Source: Candidatus Latescibacterota bacterium (GTDB lineage Bacteria > JAAXHH01 > JABIQT01). Taken from it: a DNA stretch of 18,364 nucleotides. Below, piece by piece: positions 1-8,005 of this stretch (position 1 is the stretch's first letter; every line of letters begins with the position of its first letter). The DNA is taken from assembly GCA_018667995.1 (NCBI GenBank), contig JABIQT010000383.1, positions 1 to 18,364 of the forward strand, read 5' to 3'. The position numbers and the translations under genes are program-made. Below the pieces are notes generated by a model. That model did not search any database. It was not told the origin of the DNA and saw only the letters and a list, made by a program, of their open reading frames with translations.

Positions 1-1
1 C

Positions 2-721
2 GGATTCATCGAGCAGATCGTTGCCAAGACCAAAGAGGAAATGGATGATCGAATGCTCGAGGTAGGCAGTGAAGTACTGTTTGAACTCGGAATTCACGGT
101 ATGAAGCCAGAAATAGCCACATTACTCGGACGCATGAAATACATGATGACATGCGGTCAGAATGCCCTCGATCACAGCCGGGAGGTCGCGGAATTGGCTG
201 GTCTAATGGCAGAGGAGATGGGGCTCGATCCATTGGTGGCAAAACGCGGTGGCCTCCTTCACGATATCGGAAAGACTGCGGATGACACCATGGAAGGAAC
301 ACATGCCGAGGTTGGGCGAGAGATAGCGCGCAAGTACGGCGAGTCTGCAGAGATCCAGGAGTGCATTGCCTACCATCAGACAGATCGTGAGTCCGCCAGT
401 CTAGAATCGGTGCTAGTGCAAGTTGCGGACAAGATCTCCACGGCTCGTCCGGGCGCGCAATGCGATACTCTTGAGAAGTATGTAAATCGGCTGCGCCGTC
501 TCGAAGCGCTCGTGGAGTCATTCCAGGGCGTTGAGAAGGCCTATGCCGTGAAAGCCGGGCAGGAAGTTAGAGTGATAATAGACCACGAACAGGTCGACGA
601 CCTGCGCGCAGTCCAGCTGGCATCGGAAATAGCCCGCAGGATACAGATAGAAATGGAATACCCCGGCCAGATAAAGATAACGGTTCTCAGGGAATCAAGA
701 GCTATCGAATACGCGAAGTAG
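2..721 (+). CDS. rny: Ribonuclease Y, C-terminal part (gene cut by window start)
   Basis: RNase Y is a membrane-anchored endoribonuclease that starts mRNA decay. The reading frame is open from base 2, so the N-terminal membrane segment, coiled coil and KH domain lie outside the window. What remains is the HD phosphohydrolase domain and C-terminal tail. Visible family signatures are the FELGIHG stretch just before the domain, GQNALDHSREVA with its conserved His, and the metal-binding GLLHDIGK (His-Asp pair at about bases 260-265). The protein ends YPGQIKITVLRESRAIEYAK, the usual RNase Y ending. It is followed after 18 bases by xseA, so it probably heads or sits within the long + strand operon. 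The family assignment is firm; only the upstream part is unknown. Confidence 0.95.
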   Translation, partial: GFIEQIVAKTKEEMDDRMLEVGSEVLFELGIHGMKPEIATLLGRMKYMMTCGQNALDHSREVAELAGLMAEEMGLDPLVAKRGGLLHDIGKTADDTMEGTHAEVGREIARKYGESAEIQECIAYHQTDRESASLESVLVQVADKISTARPGAQCDTLEKYVNRLRRLEALVESFQGVEKAYAVKAGQEVRVIIDHEQVDDLRAVQLASEIARRIQIEMEYPGQIKITVLRESRAIEYAK

Positions 722-739
722 ACACTGAAGGAATCGTCA

Positions 740-2038
740 ATGCCAGGGCTATCCTTAACAAAAGAGACGGATGTTCTGTCCGTTTCGGATTTGACGGGCA
801 GTCTAAAGACCCTCATGGAGGAATGCTATCCGGCAGTATCCGTTACCGGAGAGATTTCCAATTTTAAGCATCATTCGTCTGGGCACATGTATTTCTCCCT
901 GAAGGATCAGAAGAGCCAACTGCGTTGTATCATGTGGAAGTGGCAGAATCAGTCCTTGAAATTCGTACCTGAGGACGGGATGCAAGTCATTCTACGGGGT
1001 GGGATCACAGTCTATGAAGCTCAAGGCCAGTACCAGCTCATTGCGCAGAGCATCCAGCCTGCTGGTGAGGGAGCTCTGCAGATTGCCTTCGAGCAACTCA
1101 AGACCAGGCTGTCGGCCGAAGGGTTGTTCGATAGCGAGCATAAGCAGGAACTTCCGGCTAATCCTTCACGAATCGGAGTAATCACATCCCCGACAGGGGC
1201 AGCGGTAAGCGACATAATCCGCGTACTTCATCGACGTGCTCCTTGGGTCGAGATTGTGCTGTGGCCGGTGCGTGTGCAGGGTGAAGGTAGTGCAAAGGAA
1301 ATAGTCTCCGCATTGACTGGGTTTAACCAGTATGGCAAGGTAGATGTAATCATAGTTGGACGCGGCGGTGGCTCTATGGAAGATTTGTGGGCCTTCAATG
1401 AGGAGCTCGTCGTCCGTGCTATTTTTGATTCCGAAGTGCCTACTATTTCTGCGGTTGGTCATGAAGTTGATGTGACACTTTCTGATTTTGCGGCGGATGT
1501 CCGCGCACCAACCCCTTCTGCGGCTGCGGAATTGGCCGTACGCGACCAGCAAGAAATACTGGATAGGCTTCGGGTCTCGTTCTCCCGCCTTCAGAATGCT
1601 ATAAATAGCCAGATCTTGCGGCACAAACATAGATTGGCGGCCCTAATGTCAAGCCATGGCCTGCGTCGGCCCCTTGATTTGTTGGTCCAAAGATCGCAGC
1701 ACATTGATGAATTGACACGTCGACTTTCCGATTCAGGCACACACTTGCTTGAAAATAAGAGACTGGCGGTGGGTGGGTTGATTGGTCGCTTAGACGCTTT
1801 AAATCCACTAGCTGTACTGGAGCGTGGCTATTCAGTGTGCAGGACGAACGAGGGCGTGGTCGTTCGTGATGCGGAGTGCCTATCCGAAGGCGATCAGTTG
1901 AGAGTAAAGTTCCATAGGGGAGAGGCACGGTGTCGAGTCGAACTGGACGTCAACTTACCGCCAATTCCAACCAAACGTCGCAAAAACCGTAAGGTGCCGG
2001 CGGCAGAAGATACACGAATGGATCTATTTAATGACTGA
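740..2038 (+). CDS. xseA: Exodeoxyribonuclease VII large subunit
   Basis: Large, catalytic subunit of exonuclease VII, which degrades single-stranded DNA from both ends to short oligonucleotides in the cytoplasm during repair. At 432 residues it has family length. An N-terminal OB-fold (about residues 13-108, with VSVTGEISNFKHHSSGHMYF) is followed by the catalytic domain holding GRGGGSMEDLWAFNEE (208-222) and SAVGHEVDVTLSDFAADVRAPTPSAAAE-type conserved sequence (about 237-264). Then come a long helical region and a C-terminal segment with LERGYSV. The ATG at 740 is preceded by a GAAGGA ribosome site. The stop overlaps the start of xseB by 8 bases, which implies coupled translation of the two subunits. 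Confidence 0.97.
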   Translation: MPGLSLTKETDVLSVSDLTGSLKTLMEECYPAVSVTGEISNFKHHSSGHMYFSLKDQKSQLRCIMWKWQNQSLKFVPEDGMQVILRGGITVYEAQGQYQLIAQSIQPAGEGALQIAFEQLKTRLSAEGLFDSEHKQELPANPSRIGVITSPTGAAVSDIIRVLHRRAPWVEIVLWPVRVQGEGSAKEIVSALTGFNQYGKVDVIIVGRGGGSMEDLWAFNEELVVRAIFDSEVPTISAVGHEVDVTLSDFAADVRAPTPSAAAELAVRDQQEILDRLRVSFSRLQNAINSQILRHKHRLAALMSSHGLRRPLDLLVQRSQHIDELTRRLSDSGTHLLENKRLAVGGLIGRLDALNPLAVLERGYSVCRTNEGVVVRDAECLSEGDQLRVKFHRGEARCRVELDVNLPPIPTKRRKNRKVPAAEDTRMDLFND

Positions 2039-2300
2039 TGAGGCTCCGCAGGAAACTCCCGAAAAGTCGTTTGAACAGGCGTTGAAACGTCTAGAGGAAA
2101 TTGTTGACCGGATGGAAGGTGGCGAGGTCTCTCTCGACGAATCTCTGTCGCTGTTCCAGGAGGGCATCGGTCTGTCTCGATCGTGTTCAACTCGCTTGAA
2201 CGATGCTGAGGGGCGCATTCGGAAGTTAGTTCGAGTTGAGGATGGAAAGTTCATCCTGGAAGATTTCGACTCGGCCAGTGATATTCCCGAATCGGAGTAG
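2031..2300 (+). CDS. xseB: Exodeoxyribonuclease VII small subunit
   Basis: Small helical subunit of exonuclease VII; several copies bind the large subunit. The 89 residues carry the whole family signature: SFEQALKRLEEIVDRMEGGE, then SLDESLSLFQEGIGLSRSC and LNDAEGRIRKLV, forming the two-helix hairpin. The start codon lies inside the end of xseA (ATGACTGA overlap), so expression is probably coupled. The tail after residue 70 (VEDGKFILEDFDSASDIPESE) is acidic, as is common in this family. Confidence 0.96.
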   Translation: MTDEAPQETPEKSFEQALKRLEEIVDRMEGGEVSLDESLSLFQEGIGLSRSCSTRLNDAEGRIRKLVRVEDGKFILEDFDSASDIPESE

Positions 2301-2306
2301 TCAAAC

Positions 2307-3401
2307 ATGACCGCAGATCCTCGACAGCAGTTTGAAGCGGCTCTTGCCCAGCGCAAGGCATGGGTCATGGATTATCTCGCCCAGGACGAACGCAAATCAC
2401 TTTTTGTACCCCAAGATATTCACGACGCTGTCTACACCTACATTAAGGCTGGTGGTAAGGCTTTGCGTCCATGCCTGTTGTTACTTGCGTGTGGTGCAGT
2501 GGGCGGGGACGAGCGCTCAGCTCTTGCCGCTGCGCTTGCCGTTGAGCTCTTCCATACATGGACCATGGTACATGACGATATCATGGATCGTGATGATCTT
2601 CGTCGTGGCCATCCCACGGTTCACGAGGACTTCCGGCGCAGAGCCGAGGATCGTCTCGGCTATGACGAAGATGAGGCCAAACACTATGGCCTCTCCATAG
2701 GGATAATGACTGCTGAAGTGCAGCATGGTTGGGCCATTTCGCTCATGGCGGAGTTATACGATAGCGCCCGTAACAACGAGCACGTGGTCCTGAAGTTAAT
2801 CCGTGAACTGGAAACAGATATACTGCTGGCCCTCGTTGGTGGTCAAACGCTTGATATACAATACTCAAAAGTGCCGATTGATTCGCTGAAGGAAGAAGAC
2901 ATTCTTGATGTGTTATGGCGTAAGACTGGAGCCTTGATTCAATACTCAGGCATGGCGGGGGCGATGATTGGTCTGAATACAGCGGATACCAGTCATCCAT
3001 TGGTGAAAGCGGTGGCCACTTTCACCAGTGAGTGTGGTGTTGCCTTTCAACTTAAGGATGACGTTCTCGGTGTGGTTGGTGACGAGAGGAAACTTGGCAA
3101 GCCTGTAGGATCTGATATTCGTGAGGGGAAGCGAACAATTATATTAACCCATGCTTTTGCACACGCATCGGAGAGTGAGCGTGCTTTTCTGCTTGGCGTT
3201 GTCGGTAATCAAGCGGCAACTGAATCTGACGTTGAGGAAGTCCGAGGGATACTGCAGTCCCTCGGCGGTGTCCGGTATACCGAAGACATGGCCACGCGTC
3301 GCATAGAAAATGCCATGGGAAATCTGGAATCTCTACCGCCGTCAATCCAGAAGGATCTTCTGTCGAGTTGGGCAGATTATCTTGTAGGCAGAACGTTCTG
3401 A
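2307..3401 (+). CDS. Trans-polyprenyl diphosphate synthase (FPP/GGPP type)
   Basis: Condenses isopentenyl diphosphate with an allylic diphosphate to make a farnesyl or geranylgeranyl diphosphate-type product for quinones, cell-wall lipid carriers or membrane lipids. It is 364 residues, somewhat longer than IspA (about 300). GGKALRP (49-55) binds substrate. The first Asp-rich motif is DDIMDRDDLRRG (90-101) and the second is KDDVLGVVGDE followed by GKPVGSDIREGKRT. Trp85 sits five residues before the first motif, and aromatic residues there limit chain length in type I GGPP synthases. The second motif has Gly where classical DDxxD has its third Asp, which is frequent in archaeal and actinobacterial GGPP synthases. 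The gene sits six bases after xseB, the place ispA takes in many genomes. Product length cannot be fixed from sequence. Confidence 0.9.
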   Translation: MTADPRQQFEAALAQRKAWVMDYLAQDERKSLFVPQDIHDAVYTYIKAGGKALRPCLLLLACGAVGGDERSALAAALAVELFHTWTMVHDDIMDRDDLRRGHPTVHEDFRRRAEDRLGYDEDEAKHYGLSIGIMTAEVQHGWAISLMAELYDSARNNEHVVLKLIRELETDILLALVGGQTLDIQYSKVPIDSLKEEDILDVLWRKTGALIQYSGMAGAMIGLNTADTSHPLVKAVATFTSECGVAFQLKDDVLGVVGDERKLGKPVGSDIREGKRTIILTHAFAHASESERAFLLGVVGNQAATESDVEEVRGILQSLGGVRYTEDMATRRIENAMGNLESLPPSIQKDLLSSWADYLVGRTF

Positions 3402-3507
3402 AACTGATGAATCATCGACACGGTTCGGGGCACGCTGTAGTAGGCCTTGACCCTTTAGCAGCCAGTACATAACTTGACTCAGAATTACCAGAATGTAGCG
3501 GTACCCT

Positions 3508-5250
3508 ATGCTTACCCGCTTTCATGTCCGTAACTACGCACTGCTGGATGAAATCGCCATAGATTTCAGGCCCGGTCTGAATGTACTCACGGGAGAAACG
3601 GGTGCGGGCAAATCCATATTGCTGGGTGCCCTTGGATTAATCCTTGGTAATCGTGCTACGTCAGATATGATTCGAACAGGCGCAGATACCGCCACCATTG
3701 AAGCCCTCTTTGATGTCGCTGGATCGACGATAAATGATCGATTGCCGGCGGATATTGAATGCGATGAAGGTACTCTGATTATCCGGCGCGATGTCTCGCG
3801 AGACGGACGTAATCGCTGCACGGTAAACGGTAATATGGTAACAGTCAGCGCCCTGAAACAACTCGGCAATTCACTGGTGGATCTCCATGGCCAGCATGAA
3901 CACCAGTCGCTGCTTGACCAGCACACGCACATCACATTTCTGGATGGCTATGGTGACGTTCGGAAGCTACTCGACCGGACCTCTCAAGCTTTTGATACAT
4001 TCGAAGCACGTCAGTCGGAGCTCACTCTCATAGATCGCGAGATCAGAGACGCCTCGGAACGTCGGGAGTTGTATCAGTATCAACTGCAGGAATTAATAGA
4101 AGCAAACGTCCAGGACGGTGAAGATGCCGCCTTGGAGTGTGAAGCCGTTGTGCTGTCAAATGCAGAACTATTGGCCACTGAGTCCTCTGGCCTGCACGAA
4201 ATGCTCTCCGAGCGAGAGAATGCCATCGTTGACCAACTTGCCCGTGTCGTTAAATCTCTGGACGATCTGGTTTTGATAGACCCAAATCTGAATGAGGCGT
4301 TGGAAAGTGCCCGGACAGCTAGGTTTCAGCTTGAGGATACGGCATCAATTCTGCAAAAATACCGGGACTTGGTGGATTCCGATCCGACACGGCTTGCCGA
4401 GATTCAGGACCGGCTGGAATTGTTAAAGGATCTTAAACGAAAATTTGGTGGATCACTGCAGGACGTTTGCAATTATCGGGATCGGATAGCCGAGGAGATA
4501 AAGAGAATCTCATCGGCGGACGAACGCCGATCCGACCAGGCTCAATCTGTGGAGACGGCGCGACAGGTGCTGAGCGATACGGCTGTTCTTCTATCAAAAG
4601 CCAGGGCACGCGTTGCTATCCAGCTCGAGAAACGGGTAGTGAGTGAGTTGTCTGAGTTGGGTATGGCCAAAACCCGATTTAAAGTGAGGATTACACAGCA
4701 TTTATCACCTGAAGGCCCTGTGTTGATTGAGGATAATCAGTATGAGACTGATCGCTCGGGGATTGATTCCGTTGAGTTTCTGCTGTCGCCTAATTCGGGG
4801 GAGGATCTGAAACCTCTGGTTTCCGTGGCTTCCGGCGGCGAGATTTCGCGTATTATGCTCGCATTGAAGGTCATTCTTGCTGAACTGGACCGCGTGCCCA
4901 CGTTGGTTTTTGACGAGATTGACATCGGGATCGGCGGAAGGGTTGCAGAATCAATTGGCAGTAAGCTGAAACTGCTCTCTATGTCTCACCAGGTCATGTG
5001 CATCACGCACCTGCACCAGGTCGCCTGCTGGGGTGATACCCATTTTACAGTGAGTAAACAGGAGAAGAAGAGCAGGACCATCACCGAGATTCAGTCTCTG
5101 AATGAAGGAGAACGCGTCGAGGAAATTGCTCGAATGCTGGCCGGTGAACGGGTCAACGAGACAGCGCTAACACATGCACGTGAAATACTGCAACGTGCCA
5201 AAAAAGACCGAAGCGCGGCAGAAACGTCGCATCTCGCAAAGCACAATTGA
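3508..5250 (+). CDS. recN: DNA repair protein RecN
   Basis: SMC-like ATPase that acts early in repair of double-strand breaks by recombination. It has 580 residues (E. coli RecN 553). The start MLTRFHVRNYALLDE is typical. Walker A is GETGAGKS (29-36), followed by the RecN stretch VDLHGQHEHQSLL and a central coiled coil (about residues 150-370) rich in Glu, Arg and Leu. The C-terminal ATPase half has the signature SGGEISRIMLALK, Walker B TLVFDEIDIGIGG and the His switch CITHLHQVA. A 106-base gap precedes it. I see no convincing LexA box there, only a TTGACT with a poor -10, so SOS control is neither shown nor excluded. The ribosome site is weak. Confidence 0.97.
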   Translation: MLTRFHVRNYALLDEIAIDFRPGLNVLTGETGAGKSILLGALGLILGNRATSDMIRTGADTATIEALFDVAGSTINDRLPADIECDEGTLIIRRDVSRDGRNRCTVNGNMVTVSALKQLGNSLVDLHGQHEHQSLLDQHTHITFLDGYGDVRKLLDRTSQAFDTFEARQSELTLIDREIRDASERRELYQYQLQELIEANVQDGEDAALECEAVVLSNAELLATESSGLHEMLSERENAIVDQLARVVKSLDDLVLIDPNLNEALESARTARFQLEDTASILQKYRDLVDSDPTRLAEIQDRLELLKDLKRKFGGSLQDVCNYRDRIAEEIKRISSADERRSDQAQSVETARQVLSDTAVLLSKARARVAIQLEKRVVSELSELGMAKTRFKVRITQHLSPEGPVLIEDNQYETDRSGIDSVEFLLSPNSGEDLKPLVSVASGGEISRIMLALKVILAELDRVPTLVFDEIDIGIGGRVAESIGSKLKLLSMSHQVMCITHLHQVACWGDTHFTVSKQEKKSRTITEIQSLNEGERVEEIARMLAGERVNETALTHAREILQRAKKDRSAAETSHLAKHN

Positions 5251-5260
5251 GGCGGCACGA

Positions 5261-5938
5261 GTGGCAAACGAAATAGTCGATAGTTCAAGTACACATGCCC
5301 GTGTCGTGTCTTTTGAGATGGCCTTTAAGCATCGGCTTTTCTCTCCTCCCAATTTGATCTCGGCCGTCCGCGTCGTCATCATACCGTTCATCTATTGGTC
5401 ACTGAAACGGTCCGCTGACAACTTGGCGTTGTGTCTAATTGCAGTCGCCTTGATTTCTGACGCAATGGACGGATATCTGGCTAGGAAGTTTCATTGGCAG
5501 AGCGATTGGGGACTGATCATAGACCCTCTCGCTGATAAGGTGTTTATTGGATGCTTGACCGTATTTCTCGTGATGTTTCGGGAATTTCCTGTGTGGATGG
5601 CCGCGTTAATCTTAGGTAGAGATGTCGCTATAGTTGCTGTAGGTATCTTTCTGTTTTCGAAACCTATGCGGTTAGTCGTGCCTTCCAATCGTACCGGCAA
5701 ACTGGCCACAGTCTTTACCTCGGTAGCCCTATTGAGCTATCTCATGAATATGCAAGCGTACGGGCTCTGGTTTCTGTGGTTCGCGCTGGCGTTAATAGTT
5801 GGGTCCGGTGTGCATTATGCTTGGAATTTCAGGGAGATCCTGAAACACGGGTCGTCCAGCGTCCAACATACGCAAACGGGCCAGCCCACTACGGACGACC
5901 AATCGGGACCTGATCAACAAGGCGGTTTCCGGTCATGA
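5261..5938 (+). CDS. pgsA: CDP-alcohol phosphatidyltransferase (PgsA-like)
   Basis: Integral membrane enzyme that most likely joins CDP-diacylglycerol to glycerol 3-phosphate, the first committed step to phosphatidylglycerol. The family motif D-G-x2-A-R-x8-G-x3-D-x3-D is complete (DGYLAR, then G at +8, IIDPLAD; about bases 5468-5536). It begins as PgsA proteins do with PNLISAVRVVIIPFIYW, and several hydrophobic segments follow. Start choice: GTG at 5261 has a GAGG site eight bases upstream and gives 225 residues. ATG at 5318 gives 206 residues, closer to the family N-terminus but with no ribosome site. A start at 5174 would overlap recN by 77 bases and is unlikely. The last 30 residues are polar and Gln/Gly-rich, an uncommon tail. 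The exact alcohol substrate is inferred; other members of the superfamily use different alcohols. Confidence 0.88.
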   Translation: MANEIVDSSSTHARVVSFEMAFKHRLFSPPNLISAVRVVIIPFIYWSLKRSADNLALCLIAVALISDAMDGYLARKFHWQSDWGLIIDPLADKVFIGCLTVFLVMFREFPVWMAALILGRDVAIVAVGIFLFSKPMRLVVPSNRTGKLATVFTSVALLSYLMNMQAYGLWFLWFALALIVGSGVHYAWNFREILKHGSSSVQHTQTGQPTTDDQSGPDQQGGFRS

Positions 5939-6879
5939 ACCGGATCGGTGGTGTCTGGACCACAATAGGGTGGCAACACGTATATCTGGAGGTTCCCGAA
6001 GAGTGGAGTATAGGGGCCGTGAGCGGAGATTATACCACGGGATATCTCCGGCTTGACGATTCAGAGATGCCTCGCGTTGAGATACGATGGGAGCCTTCTA
6101 AGGGAAATGAAACGGTTGACCAGGTCGTTGAGCGGTTTTTAGATACCTTGCTCAAGAAATCGCGAAAGAAATCACCGCCTATAAAAATCCGGCGGAACCT
6201 CACGCTAGTCAAAGATTCAAAGCAGCTTGAAGATCGAAGTGTTGAGAGTTTCCACTGGAAAACGGAGGGTGATGATCCAATACAGGCGTACGGGTTACTG
6301 TGGCGCTGTGAAATCTGCGGCCGCACGCTCTTTGTCCAGATTCTTGGCCGCCTGGGCGAGACCGTTCAGCCCTTGGCGACGAGAATCCTCAGTACGCTTC
6401 GCGATCATCCGGAGGACGAGACAGCCATCTGGTCAGTCTATGGTATGCGCTTCAAATTGTCGGCGCAGGATACGCTCAAGAGTCATAAGTTCCTGACAGG
6501 TCGTCTGACGATTTGTTTTACCGGTGATGATGATCAAATTGAGATCGACCGGTACAGTCTCGCGGAGACTCAGCTGGACGGAGCTTCATTCGACGAGTGG
6601 TATGAAGAGCGCGGCATTGGCACAGTGGAGGAGTCGGACGAATTGCGTGACGACTCATTTCGACACCCTGGTGTGCTAACCGAAGGTACTGTAGTGGATC
6701 CTGCATCCGCAAGTCAGCGAATGGCCTGGCTGCCGTGGCGCCGACCGAAACGGATTAGATTTGAGCGGTGCGGCTGGTACTGTGTGGACGGTAATAAACT
6801 CTATTTAGTACGAAGAATTGGGACAGAAGCCAACCGGGAACGACTGTTACAGGTCGCTCAGACGGTAACATGTCACTAG
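5935..6879 (+). CDS. Unrecognised 314-residue protein, apparently two-repeat
   Basis: I do not recognise this family. The start overlaps the pgsA stop (ATGA), so the two are probably translationally coupled. The protein has no signal peptide and no membrane segment. It seems to hold two similar halves: residues about 8-155 begin with a beta-rich stretch (VYLEVPEEWSIGAVSG, then YLRLDDSEMPRVEIRW) and end with a CxxC (WRCEICGR, Cys125/Cys128) before FVQILGR and a helix. Residues about 165-312 repeat the pattern (YGMRFKLSAQD, then LTICFTGDDDQIEIDRY) and end with RFERCGWYCVDGNKLYLVRRI and a helix. Each half resembles the PsbP/DcrB/Mog1-like alpha-beta outline, but that is a guess from pattern only. 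The Cys pairs might bind metal or be redox active. Its position before the PqqD-like and ABC genes suggests one module. Confidence 0.75.
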   Translation: MNRIGGVWTTIGWQHVYLEVPEEWSIGAVSGDYTTGYLRLDDSEMPRVEIRWEPSKGNETVDQVVERFLDTLLKKSRKKSPPIKIRRNLTLVKDSKQLEDRSVESFHWKTEGDDPIQAYGLLWRCEICGRTLFVQILGRLGETVQPLATRILSTLRDHPEDETAIWSVYGMRFKLSAQDTLKSHKFLTGRLTICFTGDDDQIEIDRYSLAETQLDGASFDEWYEERGIGTVEESDELRDDSFRHPGVLTEGTVVDPASASQRMAWLPWRRPKRIRFERCGWYCVDGNKLYLVRRIGTEANRERLLQVAQTVTCH

Positions 6880-6883
6880 CCCG

Positions 6884-7288
6884 ATGGCACTAATGTTATT
6901 TCGCAAGAAAACACCACAGCTAGATCGTCGCGAACTTCTCAAATCGAAGCCCATTCACAATGAGCGTTTGGAATGGGAGAAGATGGATGACGGAGAGGTG
7001 ATGCTCTCGATTCCGCGTCGTCGGTCATGGTGGATTAATCTAATAGCCCGGGTGTTTTACGTGCCAACCAAGCGGACCGTTATTCTGGACGATATCGGAT
7101 CAATGGTCTGGGGACTGTGTGACGGTAAGAACACCGTCGATGTGGTAATTTCAGCGCTCCGCAAGGAGTACAAACTGGACCAGAAAGAGGCGGAGGTTTC
7201 GACATTGACCTATCTCAAACAACTGGCCGAAAAGGGGCTCATTGGATTCGCCGTGACCCGTGGCAAAAAAGGAGAGACGCGTAAATGA
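6884..7288 (+). CDS. PqqD-like (RRE-fold) protein, standalone
   Basis: 134-residue protein with a C-terminal PqqD-family domain (about residues 60-124): RTVILDDIGSMVWGLCDGKNTVDVV followed by ALRKEYKLDQKEAEVSTLTYLKQLAEKGLIGF. This winged-helix-like fold is known as the peptide-recognition element of PQQ and other RiPP maturation enzymes. The N-terminal 59 residues are basic, with a WEK..DGEVMLSIPRRRSWW stretch seen before the domain in related stand-alone proteins. No radical SAM enzyme, precursor peptide or other pqq gene is visible, so a role in PQQ synthesis is not supported. It lies four bases after the 314-residue gene and overlaps the permease start (ATGA). ATG at 6893 is an alternative start; neither has a clear ribosome site, consistent with coupling. 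Confidence 0.82.
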   Translation: MALMLFRKKTPQLDRRELLKSKPIHNERLEWEKMDDGEVMLSIPRRRSWWINLIARVFYVPTKRTVILDDIGSMVWGLCDGKNTVDVVISALRKEYKLDQKEAEVSTLTYLKQLAEKGLIGFAVTRGKKGETRK

Positions 7289-7944
7289 GTACTCAGGTAG
7301 CGACCGTTGGTACTATAGAGAAGCAGATATCGCTTCCTTTGACCGAGGCAATAAAAATCGCCTTCAGAAGCCTGAAGATTCGATTCTGGCGCTCCCTCAT
7401 TACCATCGGGGGGATCTTCTTTGGTATTGCCTTCTTGATGTCTATTCTCACATCGACTGCGATAAATGGAGCTTTGCTAGAAGGGGGGTCGGCCCAGGTA
7501 CGGGCGCTCCTTGAGCAGAAGGGAACCGATGCCGAGGCAGGTGTCCAACAGATCTGGCTGGTTACCCTATCATTGCTTGTCTGCGCGGTGGGTATAACCA
7601 ATGCTATGCTGATGTCGGTCACTGAGCGATATCGGGAAATCGGTACGATGAAATGCCTCGGTGCACTGGACAAATTCATCGTTGAACTATTTTTGCTTGA
7701 ATCGGCGTTTCAAGGATTAGTTGGATCACTGGGCGGTGTTATCCTGGGCTGTCTGTTCATGTTGCTGTCGAGTATGAGTTCGTATGGAACCGAGCCAATC
7801 TCAGTGTTCCCGCTCTACAGTGTCCTAGAATACGGTGCCTATTCGTTAGGGGCCGGTCTGTTCCTGTCTGTGATTGGCGCTATGTATCCAGCCTATCGGG
7901 CAGCAAAAATGCCACCAGCTGACGCTATGAGGACCGAGGTATAG
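7285..7944 (+). CDS. Miniature FtsX/MacB-type ABC permease
   Basis: 219-residue membrane protein of the FtsX/LolE/MacB permease superfamily. Four membrane segments are visible: about residues 37-60, 90-112, 136-164 and 181-204. An amphipathic N-terminal helix (LPLTEAIKIAFRSLKIRFWRS) resembles the coupling helix before TM1 of MacB. The C-terminal half is a standard FtsX domain (NAMLMSVTERYREIGTMKCLGA, later YPAYRAAKMPPADAMR). The large extracytoplasmic domain usually found between TM1 and TM2 (about 200 residues in MacB) is replaced by about 29 residues. The frame is intact and the junction is clean, so this looks like a real compact form rather than a frameshift. It presumably works as a homodimer with the ATPase encoded 61 bases downstream. 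The substrate is unknown. Confidence 0.88.
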   Translation: MSTQVATVGTIEKQISLPLTEAIKIAFRSLKIRFWRSLITIGGIFFGIAFLMSILTSTAINGALLEGGSAQVRALLEQKGTDAEAGVQQIWLVTLSLLVCAVGITNAMLMSVTERYREIGTMKCLGALDKFIVELFLLESAFQGLVGSLGGVILGCLFMLLSSMSSYGTEPISVFPLYSVLEYGAYSLGAGLFLSVIGAMYPAYRAAKMPPADAMRTEV

Positions 7945-8005
7945 AGAATAGAGCAGGTGAACGTATGAACCGCCTACTATCGTATTCCGCTGAAAGGAAA
8001 CCTAC

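Noticed and set aside
1166-1630. 154-codon open frame on - within xseA
   Set aside because: Antisense shadow of a conserved gene with no family match.
3402-3507. LexA/SOS box or tRNA before recN
   Set aside because: No CTGT-N8-ACAG-like or other recognisable operator, and no cloverleaf or CCA end, was found in the 106 bases.
5174-5260. ATG 5174 as the pgsA-like start
   Set aside because: It would overlap recN by 77 bases with a basic, non-family N-terminus; GTG 5261 with GAGG is better.
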